Below, in pieces: positions 44,267-51,694 of a stretch of 64,000 bases of DNA. The translations under genes and the position numbers were made by a program. Within the stretch, counting starts at the first letter, position 1. Every line of letters begins with the position of its first letter. The notes beneath the pieces are model-generated. The model had not been told where the DNA came from, did not search any database, and saw nothing but the letters and a program-made list of their open reading frames with translations. Origin of the DNA: Tyzzerella sp963558545 (GTDB lineage: Bacteria; Bacillota; Clostridia; Lachnospirales; CAG-274); assembly GCF_963558545.1 (NCBI RefSeq), contig NZ_CAUWHO010000007.1:13429-77428 (forward strand), read 5' to 3'.

Positions 44267-44803
44267 ATGGCTGGATACAGAAAACTTGGGCGTACATCAA
44301 GCCAACGTAAGGCGTTACTTCGTAATCAAGTAACTAACCTTTTATATCACGGCAAAATTAAAACTACTGAAGCCAAAGCTAAAGAAATTAGAAGAATAGC
44401 TGAAAAGTTAATAACTCTTGCTATTAAAGAAAAAGATAACTTTGAAGAAGTTACTGTTAAAGCTAAAGTAGCTAAAAAAGATGCTGAAGGTAAAAGAATT
44501 AAGGAAGTTGTAAATGGTAAAAAAGTTACTGTTTTTGATGAAGTTGATAAAACTATTAAAAAAGACCTTCCTTCAAGATTAAATGCTAGAAGAAAAATGC
44601 TTAGTGTACTTTACCCTGTAACAGAAGTACCTGCTGATGGTAGAAAGAAAAGAAGCAACACTAAAGTTGTTGATATGCCTAAAAAAATGTTTGAAGAAAT
44701 TGCTCCAAAATATGTTGGTAGACCAGGTGGTTATACTCGTATTGTAAAACTTGGTGCTAGACGTGGTGATGGTGCAGAAGAAGTTATTATAGAACTTATT
44801 TAA
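44267..44803 (+). CDS. rplQ: 50S ribosomal protein L17, enlarged form
   Basis: L17 lies near the tunnel exit. The N-terminus (GYRKLGRTSSQRKALLRNQV) and C-terminus (GGYTRIVKLGARRGDGAEEV) are standard. At 178 aa it is about 55-60 residues longer than the usual ~120. The extra length is a basic insertion at about residues 55-105 (VAKKDAEGKRIKEVVNGKKV and following) between the two halves of the fold. The stop is immediately followed by an R1 repeat. Confidence 0.96.
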   Translation: MAGYRKLGRTSSQRKALLRNQVTNLLYHGKIKTTEAKAKEIRRIAEKLITLAIKEKDNFEEVTVKAKVAKKDAEGKRIKEVVNGKKVTVFDEVDKTIKKDLPSRLNARRKMLSVLYPVTEVPADGRKKRSNTKVVDMPKKMFEEIAPKYVGRPGGYTRIVKLGARRGDGAEEVIIELI

Positions 44804-44921
44804 TCAATTTTTTGAATACTTTATATTCAAAAACAGGTACTCCTAAAATTTATGTAATTAAAATTTAATACAAAAAACGTATATAAATTTTAATTACATT
44901 CATTAAGTTGTACCTTAATTG
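44804..44921 (-). repeat. R1 structured repeat, copy 4 (reverse orientation)
   Basis: The reverse complement starts CAATTAAGGTACAACTTAAT and ends TATTCAAAAAATTGA. The outer arms are AGGTAC/GTACCT. The inner stem TGTAATTAAAATTTA pairs perfectly with TAAATTTTAATTACA around the conserved loop TATACGTTTTTTGTATT. The third hairpin is TTTTGAATATAAAGTATTCAAAA, 23 nt, described by its arms TTTTGAATA/TATTCAAAA. It begins directly at the rplQ stop codon. Confidence 0.75.
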
Positions 44922-44932
44922 TAATAATCAAT

Positions 44933-44965
44933 AAAAAGCTGAAGATTTTATCTTCGGCTTTTTTA
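44933..44965 (+). terminator. Terminator of the ribosomal supercluster
   Basis: AAGCTGAAGA / TCTTCGGCTT stem with a 5-nt loop, followed by TTTT. It lies after the R1 copy. Confidence 0.8.
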
Positions 44966-45119
44966 TATGTATAGATATAGTACAGATTGTGGATAAAATA
45001 ATATAAAAGTAAATATTTAATATTTGTTAAAAAATGAGATAATCTATTAAGTATTATATAAAGATAAATAAAAAATGCAATATAAAAATTTTTATATGGA
45101 CAATAAAATTTACAAAAAG

Positions 45120-45148
45120 TTGACATATACAAGTGTATTTTATATAAT
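45120..45148 (+). promoter_or_regulatory. Promoter of alaS
   Basis: TTGACA at 45120-45125, 17-bp spacer, TATAAT at 45143-45148. The leader is only about 25 nt, too short for a T-box. Confidence 0.8.
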
Positions 45149-45178
45149 TAATATAGCAAAAAAATTATGGAGGAATAT

Positions 45179-47818
45179 ATGAAAAATTTAGGTGTAAATG
45201 AAATTAGAAAAAAATATTTAGACTTTTTTCAAGAAAAAGGGCATTTAAAAATGAATAGTTTTTCTTTAGTGCCACAAAATGACAAAAGTTTGTTACTTAT
45301 AAATTCTGGTATGGCTCCTTTAAAGCCATATTTTACAGGGCAACAAATACCACCAAATAAAAGGGTTACAACTTGTCAAAAATGTATTAGAACAGGAGAT
45401 ATAGAAAATGTAGGTAAAACAGCAAGACACGGTACATTTTTTGAAATGCTTGGAAATTTCTCTTTTGGAGATTATTTTAAGGAGGAGGCTATCCCTTGGG
45501 CTTGGGAGTTTTTTACAAAGGTACTACAATTACCAGAGGATAGGCTTTATGTATCTGTATACCAAGATGACGATGAGGCATTTGAAATATGGAATAAAAA
45601 GGTTGGAATACCAGAAAAGAAAATAGTACGTCTTGGTAAAGAAGATAATTTTTGGGAGCACGGCACAGGACCTTGTGGACCTTGCTCTGAAATATATTTT
45701 GACAAGGGTGAGCAATATGGTTGTGATAATCCTAATTGTTATGTAGGTTGTGACTGTGATAGGTATATGGAAATATGGAATTTAGTTTTTACACAGTTTA
45801 ACAGAGAAGAAGATGGAACATATTCTAACCTCGATAATCCTAATATAGATACAGGTATGGGGCTTGAGAGAATAGCTACTGTTATGCAGGGAGTAAACTC
45901 TATATTTGATGTAGATACAATAAAAGCTATTAGAGATAAAGTTTGTGAATTGTCTAATACTAAATATGGAGCAGATAAGAAAAAAGATATATCTATAAGG
46001 GTTATAACAGACCATATTAGGTCAGTTACATTTATGACAGCAGATGGTGTTTTACCTTCTAATGAGGGTCGTGGCTACGTTCTTAGACGTCTTTTAAGAC
46101 GTGCTGCAAGACACGGTAAAATATTAGGGATAAATGATTTATTTTTAACAGATTTAAGCAAAATAGTTATAGAAACATCTAAAGATGCTTATCCAGAGCT
46201 AGAAGAAAAGAAAGACTATATTAATAAGATTTTAACAGTAGAAGAAGAAAGATTTTATGCTACAATAGATACAGGTATGGAGCTTTTAAAACAAAAGATA
46301 GATGAGTTAAAATCTAATAATAACAATAAATTAAAAGGTGAAGATGCATTTAAGCTTTATGACACTTATGGTTTTCCTTTTGACCTTATGAAAGAAATAT
46401 TAGAAGAAGTAAATATGACAATAGACGAAGATGGTTTCTTAAAAGAAATGGAAAACCAAAAAAACAAAGCACGTTCTGCTAGAGAAGAAGACACTTATAT
46501 GGGAGCAGAAGAAACTATATTCCATAAATTAGACCCAGCTATGAAAAGCGAATTTTTGGGATATGATAATGATAACCTTAAAGATAGTAAAGTTTTAGCT
46601 ATTGTGTGTGAAGATGCTATTGTAGATAGTGCTAAAGAAGGAGATAAAGTAGTAATAGTTGTTGATAAAACACCTTTTTATGCAGAAATGGGTGGACAAG
46701 TTGGAGATAAAGGAACTATTGAAAATGGTAATGTTTTAATAGAAGTAAATGACTGTACAAACTTTGGTGGAAATAAAATTTTACATTTTGGTGTTGTTAA
46801 AAAGGGTCAAATAAAAGTAAATGATAGTGTTATATTAAAAATAGACGAAGAAGAAAGACTTTCTATTACTAGAAATCATACTGCAACTCATATTTTACAC
46901 AAAGCACTAAAAGAAATTTTAGGTAATCATATAGAACAAGCAGGTTCTTTAGTATCTAAAAGTCGTTTACGTTTTGACTTTACTCATTTTGAGGCATTAA
47001 CAAAAGAAGATTTATACAAAATAGAAAAAGCTGTTAATACACATATTTTAAAAGGACTTGATGTATGTATTAAAGAAACAGATATAGAAACAGCTAAAAA
47101 AGAAGGGGCAACAGCCCTTTTTGGAGAAAAATATGGAGATGTTGTTAGAGTTATAAATATTGGTGGGTATTCTATTGAGCTTTGTGGTGGTACACATCTT
47201 AAAAACTCTGCTCAAATAGGTAGCTTTAAGATAGTTTCTGAAAGTGGTGTTGCTGCTGGTGTTAGACGTATAGAAGCAGTAACAGGCTTTGGAGCTTTAG
47301 ATTTTTATGAAGAAAGAGAAAATACAATACTTAATATTTGTGAAAACTTAAAAGCTAACCCTAAAAATGTTGTAGCTAAATCTTTATCTATAACAGAAGA
47401 AAATAAAAAGCTTTTAAAAGAAATAGAAAGTTTAAAATCTAAATTATCATCTGGACTTTTAGATGAAATATTAAACCAAAAAGAAACTATAAATGGTATA
47501 GATATTTTAGTTTGTAAAGTTTCTAATATGGATATGGATACCCTTAGAAATATGGGGGATAAAATAAAAGAAAAGCTATCAGACTATGCTATACTTTTAG
47601 CTAGTGATAATGATGGAAAAGTTAACTTTATATCTATGTGTAGCGATAGTGCTATAAAAGCTAATGTTAAAGCTGGAGATATAGTTAAAAAGGCTGCTAC
47701 TATTTGTGGTGGTGGTGGTGGTGGCCGTCCTAATATGGCTCAAGCAGGCGGTAAAGACCCATCTAAAATAGATGAAGCTATAAAATGTACTTTAGATTTT
47801 ATAAAAGATGTTATATAA
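45179..47818 (+). CDS. alaS: Alanyl-tRNA synthetase
   Basis: AlaS charges tRNA-Ala and edits mischarged Ser/Gly. The 879-aa protein has the class II core (RKKYLDFFQEKGHLKMNSFS, then ARHGTFFEMLGNFSFGDYFK and GMGLERIATVMQG), an editing domain with the metal motif HTATHILHKAL and CGGTHLKNSAQIG, and a DHHA1 oligomerisation domain ending around CGGGGGGRPNMAQAGGKD. The ATG at 45179 follows GGAGG; the upstream ATG at 45167 overlaps that site. Confidence 0.97.
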   Translation: MKNLGVNEIRKKYLDFFQEKGHLKMNSFSLVPQNDKSLLLINSGMAPLKPYFTGQQIPPNKRVTTCQKCIRTGDIENVGKTARHGTFFEMLGNFSFGDYFKEEAIPWAWEFFTKVLQLPEDRLYVSVYQDDDEAFEIWNKKVGIPEKKIVRLGKEDNFWEHGTGPCGPCSEIYFDKGEQYGCDNPNCYVGCDCDRYMEIWNLVFTQFNREEDGTYSNLDNPNIDTGMGLERIATVMQGVNSIFDVDTIKAIRDKVCELSNTKYGADKKKDISIRVITDHIRSVTFMTADGVLPSNEGRGYVLRRLLRRAARHGKILGINDLFLTDLSKIVIETSKDAYPELEEKKDYINKILTVEEERFYATIDTGMELLKQKIDELKSNNNNKLKGEDAFKLYDTYGFPFDLMKEILEEVNMTIDEDGFLKEMENQKNKARSAREEDTYMGAEETIFHKLDPAMKSEFLGYDNDNLKDSKVLAIVCEDAIVDSAKEGDKVVIVVDKTPFYAEMGGQVGDKGTIENGNVLIEVNDCTNFGGNKILHFGVVKKGQIKVNDSVILKIDEEERLSITRNHTATHILHKALKEILGNHIEQAGSLVSKSRLRFDFTHFEALTKEDLYKIEKAVNTHILKGLDVCIKETDIETAKKEGATALFGEKYGDVVRVINIGGYSIELCGGTHLKNSAQIGSFKIVSESGVAAGVRRIEAVTGFGALDFYEERENTILNICENLKANPKNVVAKSLSITEENKKLLKEIESLKSKLSSGLLDEILNQKETINGIDILVCKVSNMDMDTLRNMGDKIKEKLSDYAILLASDNDGKVNFISMCSDSAIKANVKAGDIVKKAATICGGGGGGRPNMAQAGGKDPSKIDEAIKCTLDFIKDVI

Positions 47819-47834
47819 TTTGGGGGAAAATAAA

Positions 47835-48209
47835 ATGAAAAAATTAATTTTAGCTATATTAATAATTTTATCTATTGCATTGGTAGGGTGTGGTAAAGAA
47901 GATACTACAAGCCCTGTAGATAATATGACAGAAGAAGAAAAAATAGAGCTATTTAACCTTATGCAAGAAAATATTGTTGGAGAATATGAAAGCGAAGATG
48001 GTAAAATTTTTCAAGTTACTCCAGAAGGTAAATTCTTATATGAGGGTTCTTCTGGATTAGTTTCTTTAAAATATAATCTTGTAGATTCATCTAATGTAGA
48101 AGTTATTGGTGCAGATGGTAAAACTAAAACAGAAAAAATTTATTTTGAAGATATGGGAGATAAATTTAAATTAGAGTATGGAAAAGAAACATATTATAGA
48201 AATAAATAA
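47835..48209 (+). CDS. Small lipoprotein
   Basis: The 124-aa protein has a lipoprotein signal (MKKLILAILIILSIALVGC) with the lipobox ALVGC, so it is anchored to the outer face of the membrane. The mature part is acidic and has a repeating beta pattern (YESEDGKIFQVTPEGKFLYE), as in small lipocalin-like or META-like folds, but I recognise no family. It starts 16 nt after the alaS stop and probably shares its transcript. Confidence 0.75.
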   Translation: MKKLILAILIILSIALVGCGKEDTTSPVDNMTEEEKIELFNLMQENIVGEYESEDGKIFQVTPEGKFLYEGSSGLVSLKYNLVDSSNVEVIGADGKTKTEKIYFEDMGDKFKLEYGKETYYRNK

Positions 48210-48260
48210 ATATTTTTATGTGTAGAGTATCAAAATTAATATGTAGATAGTTATAATTAA

Positions 48261-48287
48261 TAGCCACTTCTTATATAGAGGTGGCTA
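48261..48287 (+). other. Hairpin upstream of rsmA
   Basis: TAGCCACTTC and GAGGTGGCTA pair over 10 bp with loop TTATATA. A-rich rather than T-rich sequence follows, so its role in termination is doubtful. It lies about 30 nt before the rsmA start and may influence its expression. Confidence 0.5.
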
Positions 48288-48315
48288 AAATTAAATAAAG
48301 TTTGGAGAGATTAAT

Positions 48316-49191
48316 ATCAATAATACAGAAAATAATAAAACATTAGCATTTAAAACAAAGGAAATTATAAATAAATATGATTTTGCCTTTAAGAAAAATT
48401 TTGGGCAAAACTTTTTAATAGACCAACTTGTTTTAGACAAAATAGTATCATCTGCCAATATATCTGATAAAGACATAGTTATAGAGGTAGGACCTGGTAT
48501 AGGTACACTTACAGCTTGCCTTGCAAAAAACGCAAAAAAAGTTATAGCTGTGGAGATAGATAAAACTCTTATACCTATTTTACAAGACACATTATCTAAT
48601 TTTGATAATATTGAAATTATAAATGAAGATATTTTAAAAGTAGACATAAAAAAGATAGCAGAAAAAAATAAGGGGTATAATATAAAGGTTGTAGCAAATT
48701 TACCTTATTATATTACAACTCCTATAATAATGAATATATTAGAAAATAGATTACCTATAGATAGTATAACTGTTATGATACAAAAAGAGGTTGCTTATAG
48801 AATGGAGGCAACACCAGGTACTAAAGATTATGGCTCTTTATCTGTTATAGTTCAATATTTCTGTGAGCCTTATTTAGTGGCTAATGTACCTAGAAATTGC
48901 TTTATGCCAAGGCCTAATGTAGATTCTGCTGTTATAAGGCTTACTACGTTGGATACTCCCCCTGTAGATGTAGATAATTTAGAGTTATTTTACTATGTTA
49001 TAAAAGTTGCATTTTCTCAAAGAAGGAAAACTCTTTTAAATTGTATATTTAATGCAGAAAATTTTAAATTTGATAAAGAAAAAATAGCAAAAATTTTAGA
49101 AGAAGCAGGGTTTGATGTAAACATTAGAGGAGAGCGTCTTACAATAGAAGATTTTGCCAATCTTACAAAAGTAATAGAAAAGTATTTATAA
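48316..49191 (+). CDS. rsmA: 16S rRNA dimethyladenosine transferase
   Basis: RsmA (KsgA) dimethylates two adjacent adenosines near the 3' end of 16S rRNA. The protein has KKNFGQNFLIDQLVLDKIV, the SAM motif VIEVGPGIGTLTACLA and the catalytic VANLPYYITTPII. Conserved sequence extends well upstream of the first ATG (48550), and no ATG, GTG or TTG occurs between the in-frame stop at 48292 and that conserved start. The only options are ATT at 48310 or ATC at 48316. ATC lies 8 nt after GGAG, the normal spacing here, and is used as start. The C-terminal helical domain is complete. Confidence 0.9.
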   Translation: MNNTENNKTLAFKTKEIINKYDFAFKKNFGQNFLIDQLVLDKIVSSANISDKDIVIEVGPGIGTLTACLAKNAKKVIAVEIDKTLIPILQDTLSNFDNIEIINEDILKVDIKKIAEKNKGYNIKVVANLPYYITTPIIMNILENRLPIDSITVMIQKEVAYRMEATPGTKDYGSLSVIVQYFCEPYLVANVPRNCFMPRPNVDSAVIRLTTLDTPPVDVDNLELFYYVIKVAFSQRRKTLLNCIFNAENFKFDKEKIAKILEEAGFDVNIRGERLTIEDFANLTKVIEKYL

Positions 49192-49298
49192 TAATGTAAA
49201 TAAATGTAGCTATTTTTGTACAAGAATATAGCATTAATTAATATTTTCTTTCATATAATATTAATGTGCCAAAGATTAAATATATGGGAGGAGATATT

Positions 49299-49379
49299 AT
49301 GAAAAACTTTTTTTATTTAACTTTATCGGTTATAGGCTGTTATCAGTTAGGATACCTTATAGGTAAAATTATATTTTAG
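49299..49379 (+). CDS. 26-aa putative membrane peptide
   Basis: MKNFFYLTLSVIGCYQLGYL continues IGKIIF and stop. It is hydrophobic along its length with a Gly-xxx-Gly pattern. GGGAGGAGAT lies 5-8 nt before the ATG, one of the strongest ribosome-binding sites in the area, which argues for translation. It lies between rsmA and an R2 repeat. The function is unknown; a toxin-like or regulatory small membrane protein is possible. Confidence 0.5.
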   Translation: MKNFFYLTLSVIGCYQLGYLIGKIIF

Positions 49380-49386
49380 GTTGTAA

Positions 49387-49526
49387 TAAAAAGCTAGATT
49401 TCTTTACACAAGGGTTAAAGCCCTTTGAAATCTAGCTTTTTGCATAATTTAATGTAATTAAAAATTTTGCACTATATAAATAGGATATAAAAATTAAAAA
49501 ATTTGCTTTAATATTACTTTGTCTAA
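49387..49526 (+). repeat. R2 repeat, copy 3 (5'-truncated, degenerate)
   Basis: Only the later hairpins remain. AAAAGCTAGATTTC pairs perfectly over 14 bp with GAAATCTAGCTTTT around AGGGTTAAAGCCCTT. A weakened ATAGGATATAAAAAT region follows, and the end motif TTTGTCTA (49518-49525) matches the right terminus of copy 2. Confidence 0.65.
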
Positions 49527-49531
49527 AGTCT

Positions 49532-49562
49532 AAAATAGGAGATTAAAACTCCTATTTTTTGT
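49532..49562 (+). terminator. Terminator facing the convergent DUF368 gene
   Basis: AAAATAGGAG / CTCCTATTTT stem with a 7-nt loop and a T-rich right side. It serves the plus strand and could also act on the minus strand. Confidence 0.75.
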
Positions 49563-49628
49563 ATATTTATATAAATTTAGAAATATTTATTTTAGATACA
49601 AAGTATATAAAAAATTGATTTATACAAA

Positions 49629-50543
49629 TTATTCTTCTCCACTTAATTTAAAGGCAATAAAAAATCCTATTATTGCCATTATAACAGCTAATATAATACT
49701 TAAAATAGGTATATTACCATTATAGCTACTATATGTCATATTATCTTTAAATATAGAGAATATAGAGCCAAATATAAGCCCTAAAATAGAAAAATACGTT
49801 ACAGAAAAAGCCTTTTCTAATAAAAATGCTATAAGTTTTGATATAAGGATAATACCTAGAACTATACCAATACCACCAACTAAAATTGTAATAAATGAAC
49901 TAGAAGATACTATGTATTTTACACCTTCTAAGAAGCTATTTTTAGACATAAGGCTAATACCATCAATAACAGTAGGCACAAGCTTGCTAATAGATGTTAA
50001 TATAACATTATATACACCAAGAAGTACCATAACAAAAGAGCCACTTATACCAGGTACAACCATAGCAGCACTAGCTATCATACAATATATAAATATTTTT
50101 ATAAGCCAAGGGATAGTTATAATAATATCTGTAGAAGACGATGTAGGCTCTTTCATAAAAGATATAATAACAACTATGCTAAAACTTATTAAGCTAGCTA
50201 GATAATAAATAGGTTTAACTGGCTTTTTCTTTGCGTGCCTAATAATAAGGGGAATACTTCCAACAACTAACCCTACAAAAAACATACTAGTAGGCAAAGA
50301 TTCTTTTGCTAAGCAAATTTCTATTATCTTGCTAAAGATTAATATACCAACTCCAGCTCCTAAAAATAATGGGACTAAAAATTTTATATGTTTTTTAGGT
50401 TGTTTAAAAAAGTTGTTTATAGCATCTATCATTTGGTCAAAAATCCTAAGAACGACAGCTATTGTACCACCACTAACACCAGGGATAATATTTGCTACAC
50501 CAACAAATATACCCTTTAAAAATAAATTTAAAAATTTATTCAT
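49629..50543 (-). CDS. popT: DUF368 family membrane protein (PopT-like undecaprenyl phosphate translocase)
   Basis: The 304-aa protein has about eight or more membrane helices and the DUF368 hallmarks GVANIIPGVSGGTIAVVL near residue 15 and MVVPGISGSFVMVLLGVY near 160, the two Pro-Gly-x-Ser-Gly repeats. DUF368 proteins were shown to recycle undecaprenyl phosphate across the membrane (PopT). It is transcribed downstream of murG, a user of the same lipid carrier, which supports this role. Confidence 0.85.
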   Translation of the reverse strand: MNKFLNLFLKGIFVGVANIIPGVSGGTIAVVLRIFDQMIDAINNFFKQPKKHIKFLVPLFLGAGVGILIFSKIIEICLAKESLPTSMFFVGLVVGSIPLIIRHAKKKPVKPIYYLASLISFSIVVIISFMKEPTSSSTDIIITIPWLIKIFIYCMIASAAMVVPGISGSFVMVLLGVYNVILTSISKLVPTVIDGISLMSKNSFLEGVKYIVSSSSFITILVGGIGIVLGIILISKLIAFLLEKAFSVTYFSILGLIFGSIFSIFKDNMTYSSYNGNIPILSIILAVIMAIIGFFIAFKLSGEE

Positions 50544-50615
50544 TTTTTATCTCCTTAAAAATATTTTTTATAAATATTATACGTTATTTATATTATATAT
50601 GTTTTATAAAAAAAA

Positions 50616-51680
50616 TCAATATTTACATAAATTATCTATTTGTTCTAAAATTTTATTTATAGAGTTATTTAAATAAGATTTATTCATAGCATTAATATAG
50701 TCTGTTTTTTGATTATATAGACTATAAATATTTTCTTTTAAGCTATCTTTAGATAAATCTTCTTCGTATAAAACAGTACTAAATCCCTGTTTTTTAAAAG
50801 AATTGGCATTTAATATTTGGTCTCCTCTACTTGCATTTTTAGAAAGAGGTATTAAAAGGTTAGGTTTTTTTAATGCCAAAATTTCACATATTGCATTAGA
50901 GCCTGCCCTAGATATTATTAAATCGCTAACAGCTAAAAGGTGTTTTAGCTCATCTTTTGCATATTCTAATTGATAATAGCCTTGTACATTAATGTTATTA
51001 TCTAAGTTATTTTTACCACATAAATGTATTATATTAAAATCTTTTAAAAGATTGTCTAAGCATTGTCTTAATACCATATTTATTTTTACAGAGCCTAAAG
51101 AGCCTCCCATAATTAAAATAATAGGCTTAGTATCTTTAAAATTGCATAGCTTATAGCCTTTTTCTTTAGAGCCTTTAAAAAGCTCTTCTCTTATAGGTGT
51201 TCCTGTTAATATAGCTTTATCTTTTGGTATATTTTGTAACGCCTCTGGAAAGGTTGCACAAACTTTTTTAGAAAAAGGTATGGATAGTTTATTAGCTAGC
51301 CCAGGAGATATATCAGATTCGTGTATTATAACAGGTACTTTATTAAAATATCCACCTATAACAACAGGAACGCTAACAAATCCACCTTTAGAAAATATAA
51401 TATTTGGTTTAATTTTTTTTATTATAGATGTTGCATCAGATATACCTTTTACAACCCTAAAACTATCTGTTATGTTTTTAAAATCTAAATATCTTCTAAG
51501 TTTACCTGTAGATATTTCATAGTAATCTATACCTAAAGGTTTTATTAAATTTTTTTCTATACCTTCTTTACTACCTATATAGCTTATATGGTATCCTTTT
51601 TCTTTTAAAAATGGAATAAGTGCAACATTAGGATTAACGTGTCCAGCAGTGCCACCTCCAGTTAAAACTATTTTTTTCAA
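50616..51680 (-). CDS. murG: UDP-N-acetylglucosamine--MurNAc-pentapeptide pyrophosphoryl-undecaprenol GlcNAc transferase
   Basis: MurG makes lipid II from lipid I at the inner membrane face. The 354-aa GT28 protein has the N-terminal loop LTGGGTAGHVNPNVAL, SKGGFVSVPVVIGG, HESDISPGLANKL, the donor-binding IIMGGSLGSVKIN and the C-terminal SRAGSNAICEILALKKPNLL and RGDQILNA. It lies outside the murA/ftsQ/ftsZ block, 15 nt downstream of a membrane protein gene. Confidence 0.96.
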   Translation of the reverse strand: MKKIVLTGGGTAGHVNPNVALIPFLKEKGYHISYIGSKEGIEKNLIKPLGIDYYEISTGKLRRYLDFKNITDSFRVVKGISDATSIIKKIKPNIIFSKGGFVSVPVVIGGYFNKVPVIIHESDISPGLANKLSIPFSKKVCATFPEALQNIPKDKAILTGTPIREELFKGSKEKGYKLCNFKDTKPIILIMGGSLGSVKINMVLRQCLDNLLKDFNIIHLCGKNNLDNNINVQGYYQLEYAKDELKHLLAVSDLIISRAGSNAICEILALKKPNLLIPLSKNASRGDQILNANSFKKQGFSTVLYEEDLSKDSLKENIYSLYNQKTDYINAMNKSYLNNSINKILEQIDNLCKY

Positions 51681-51694
51681 AAAATCACCTCATA

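Noticed and set aside
45000..45178. T-box riboswitch before alaS
   Set aside because: The promoter lies only about 30 bp before the start, so no leader is left for a T-box or terminator-antiterminator fold.
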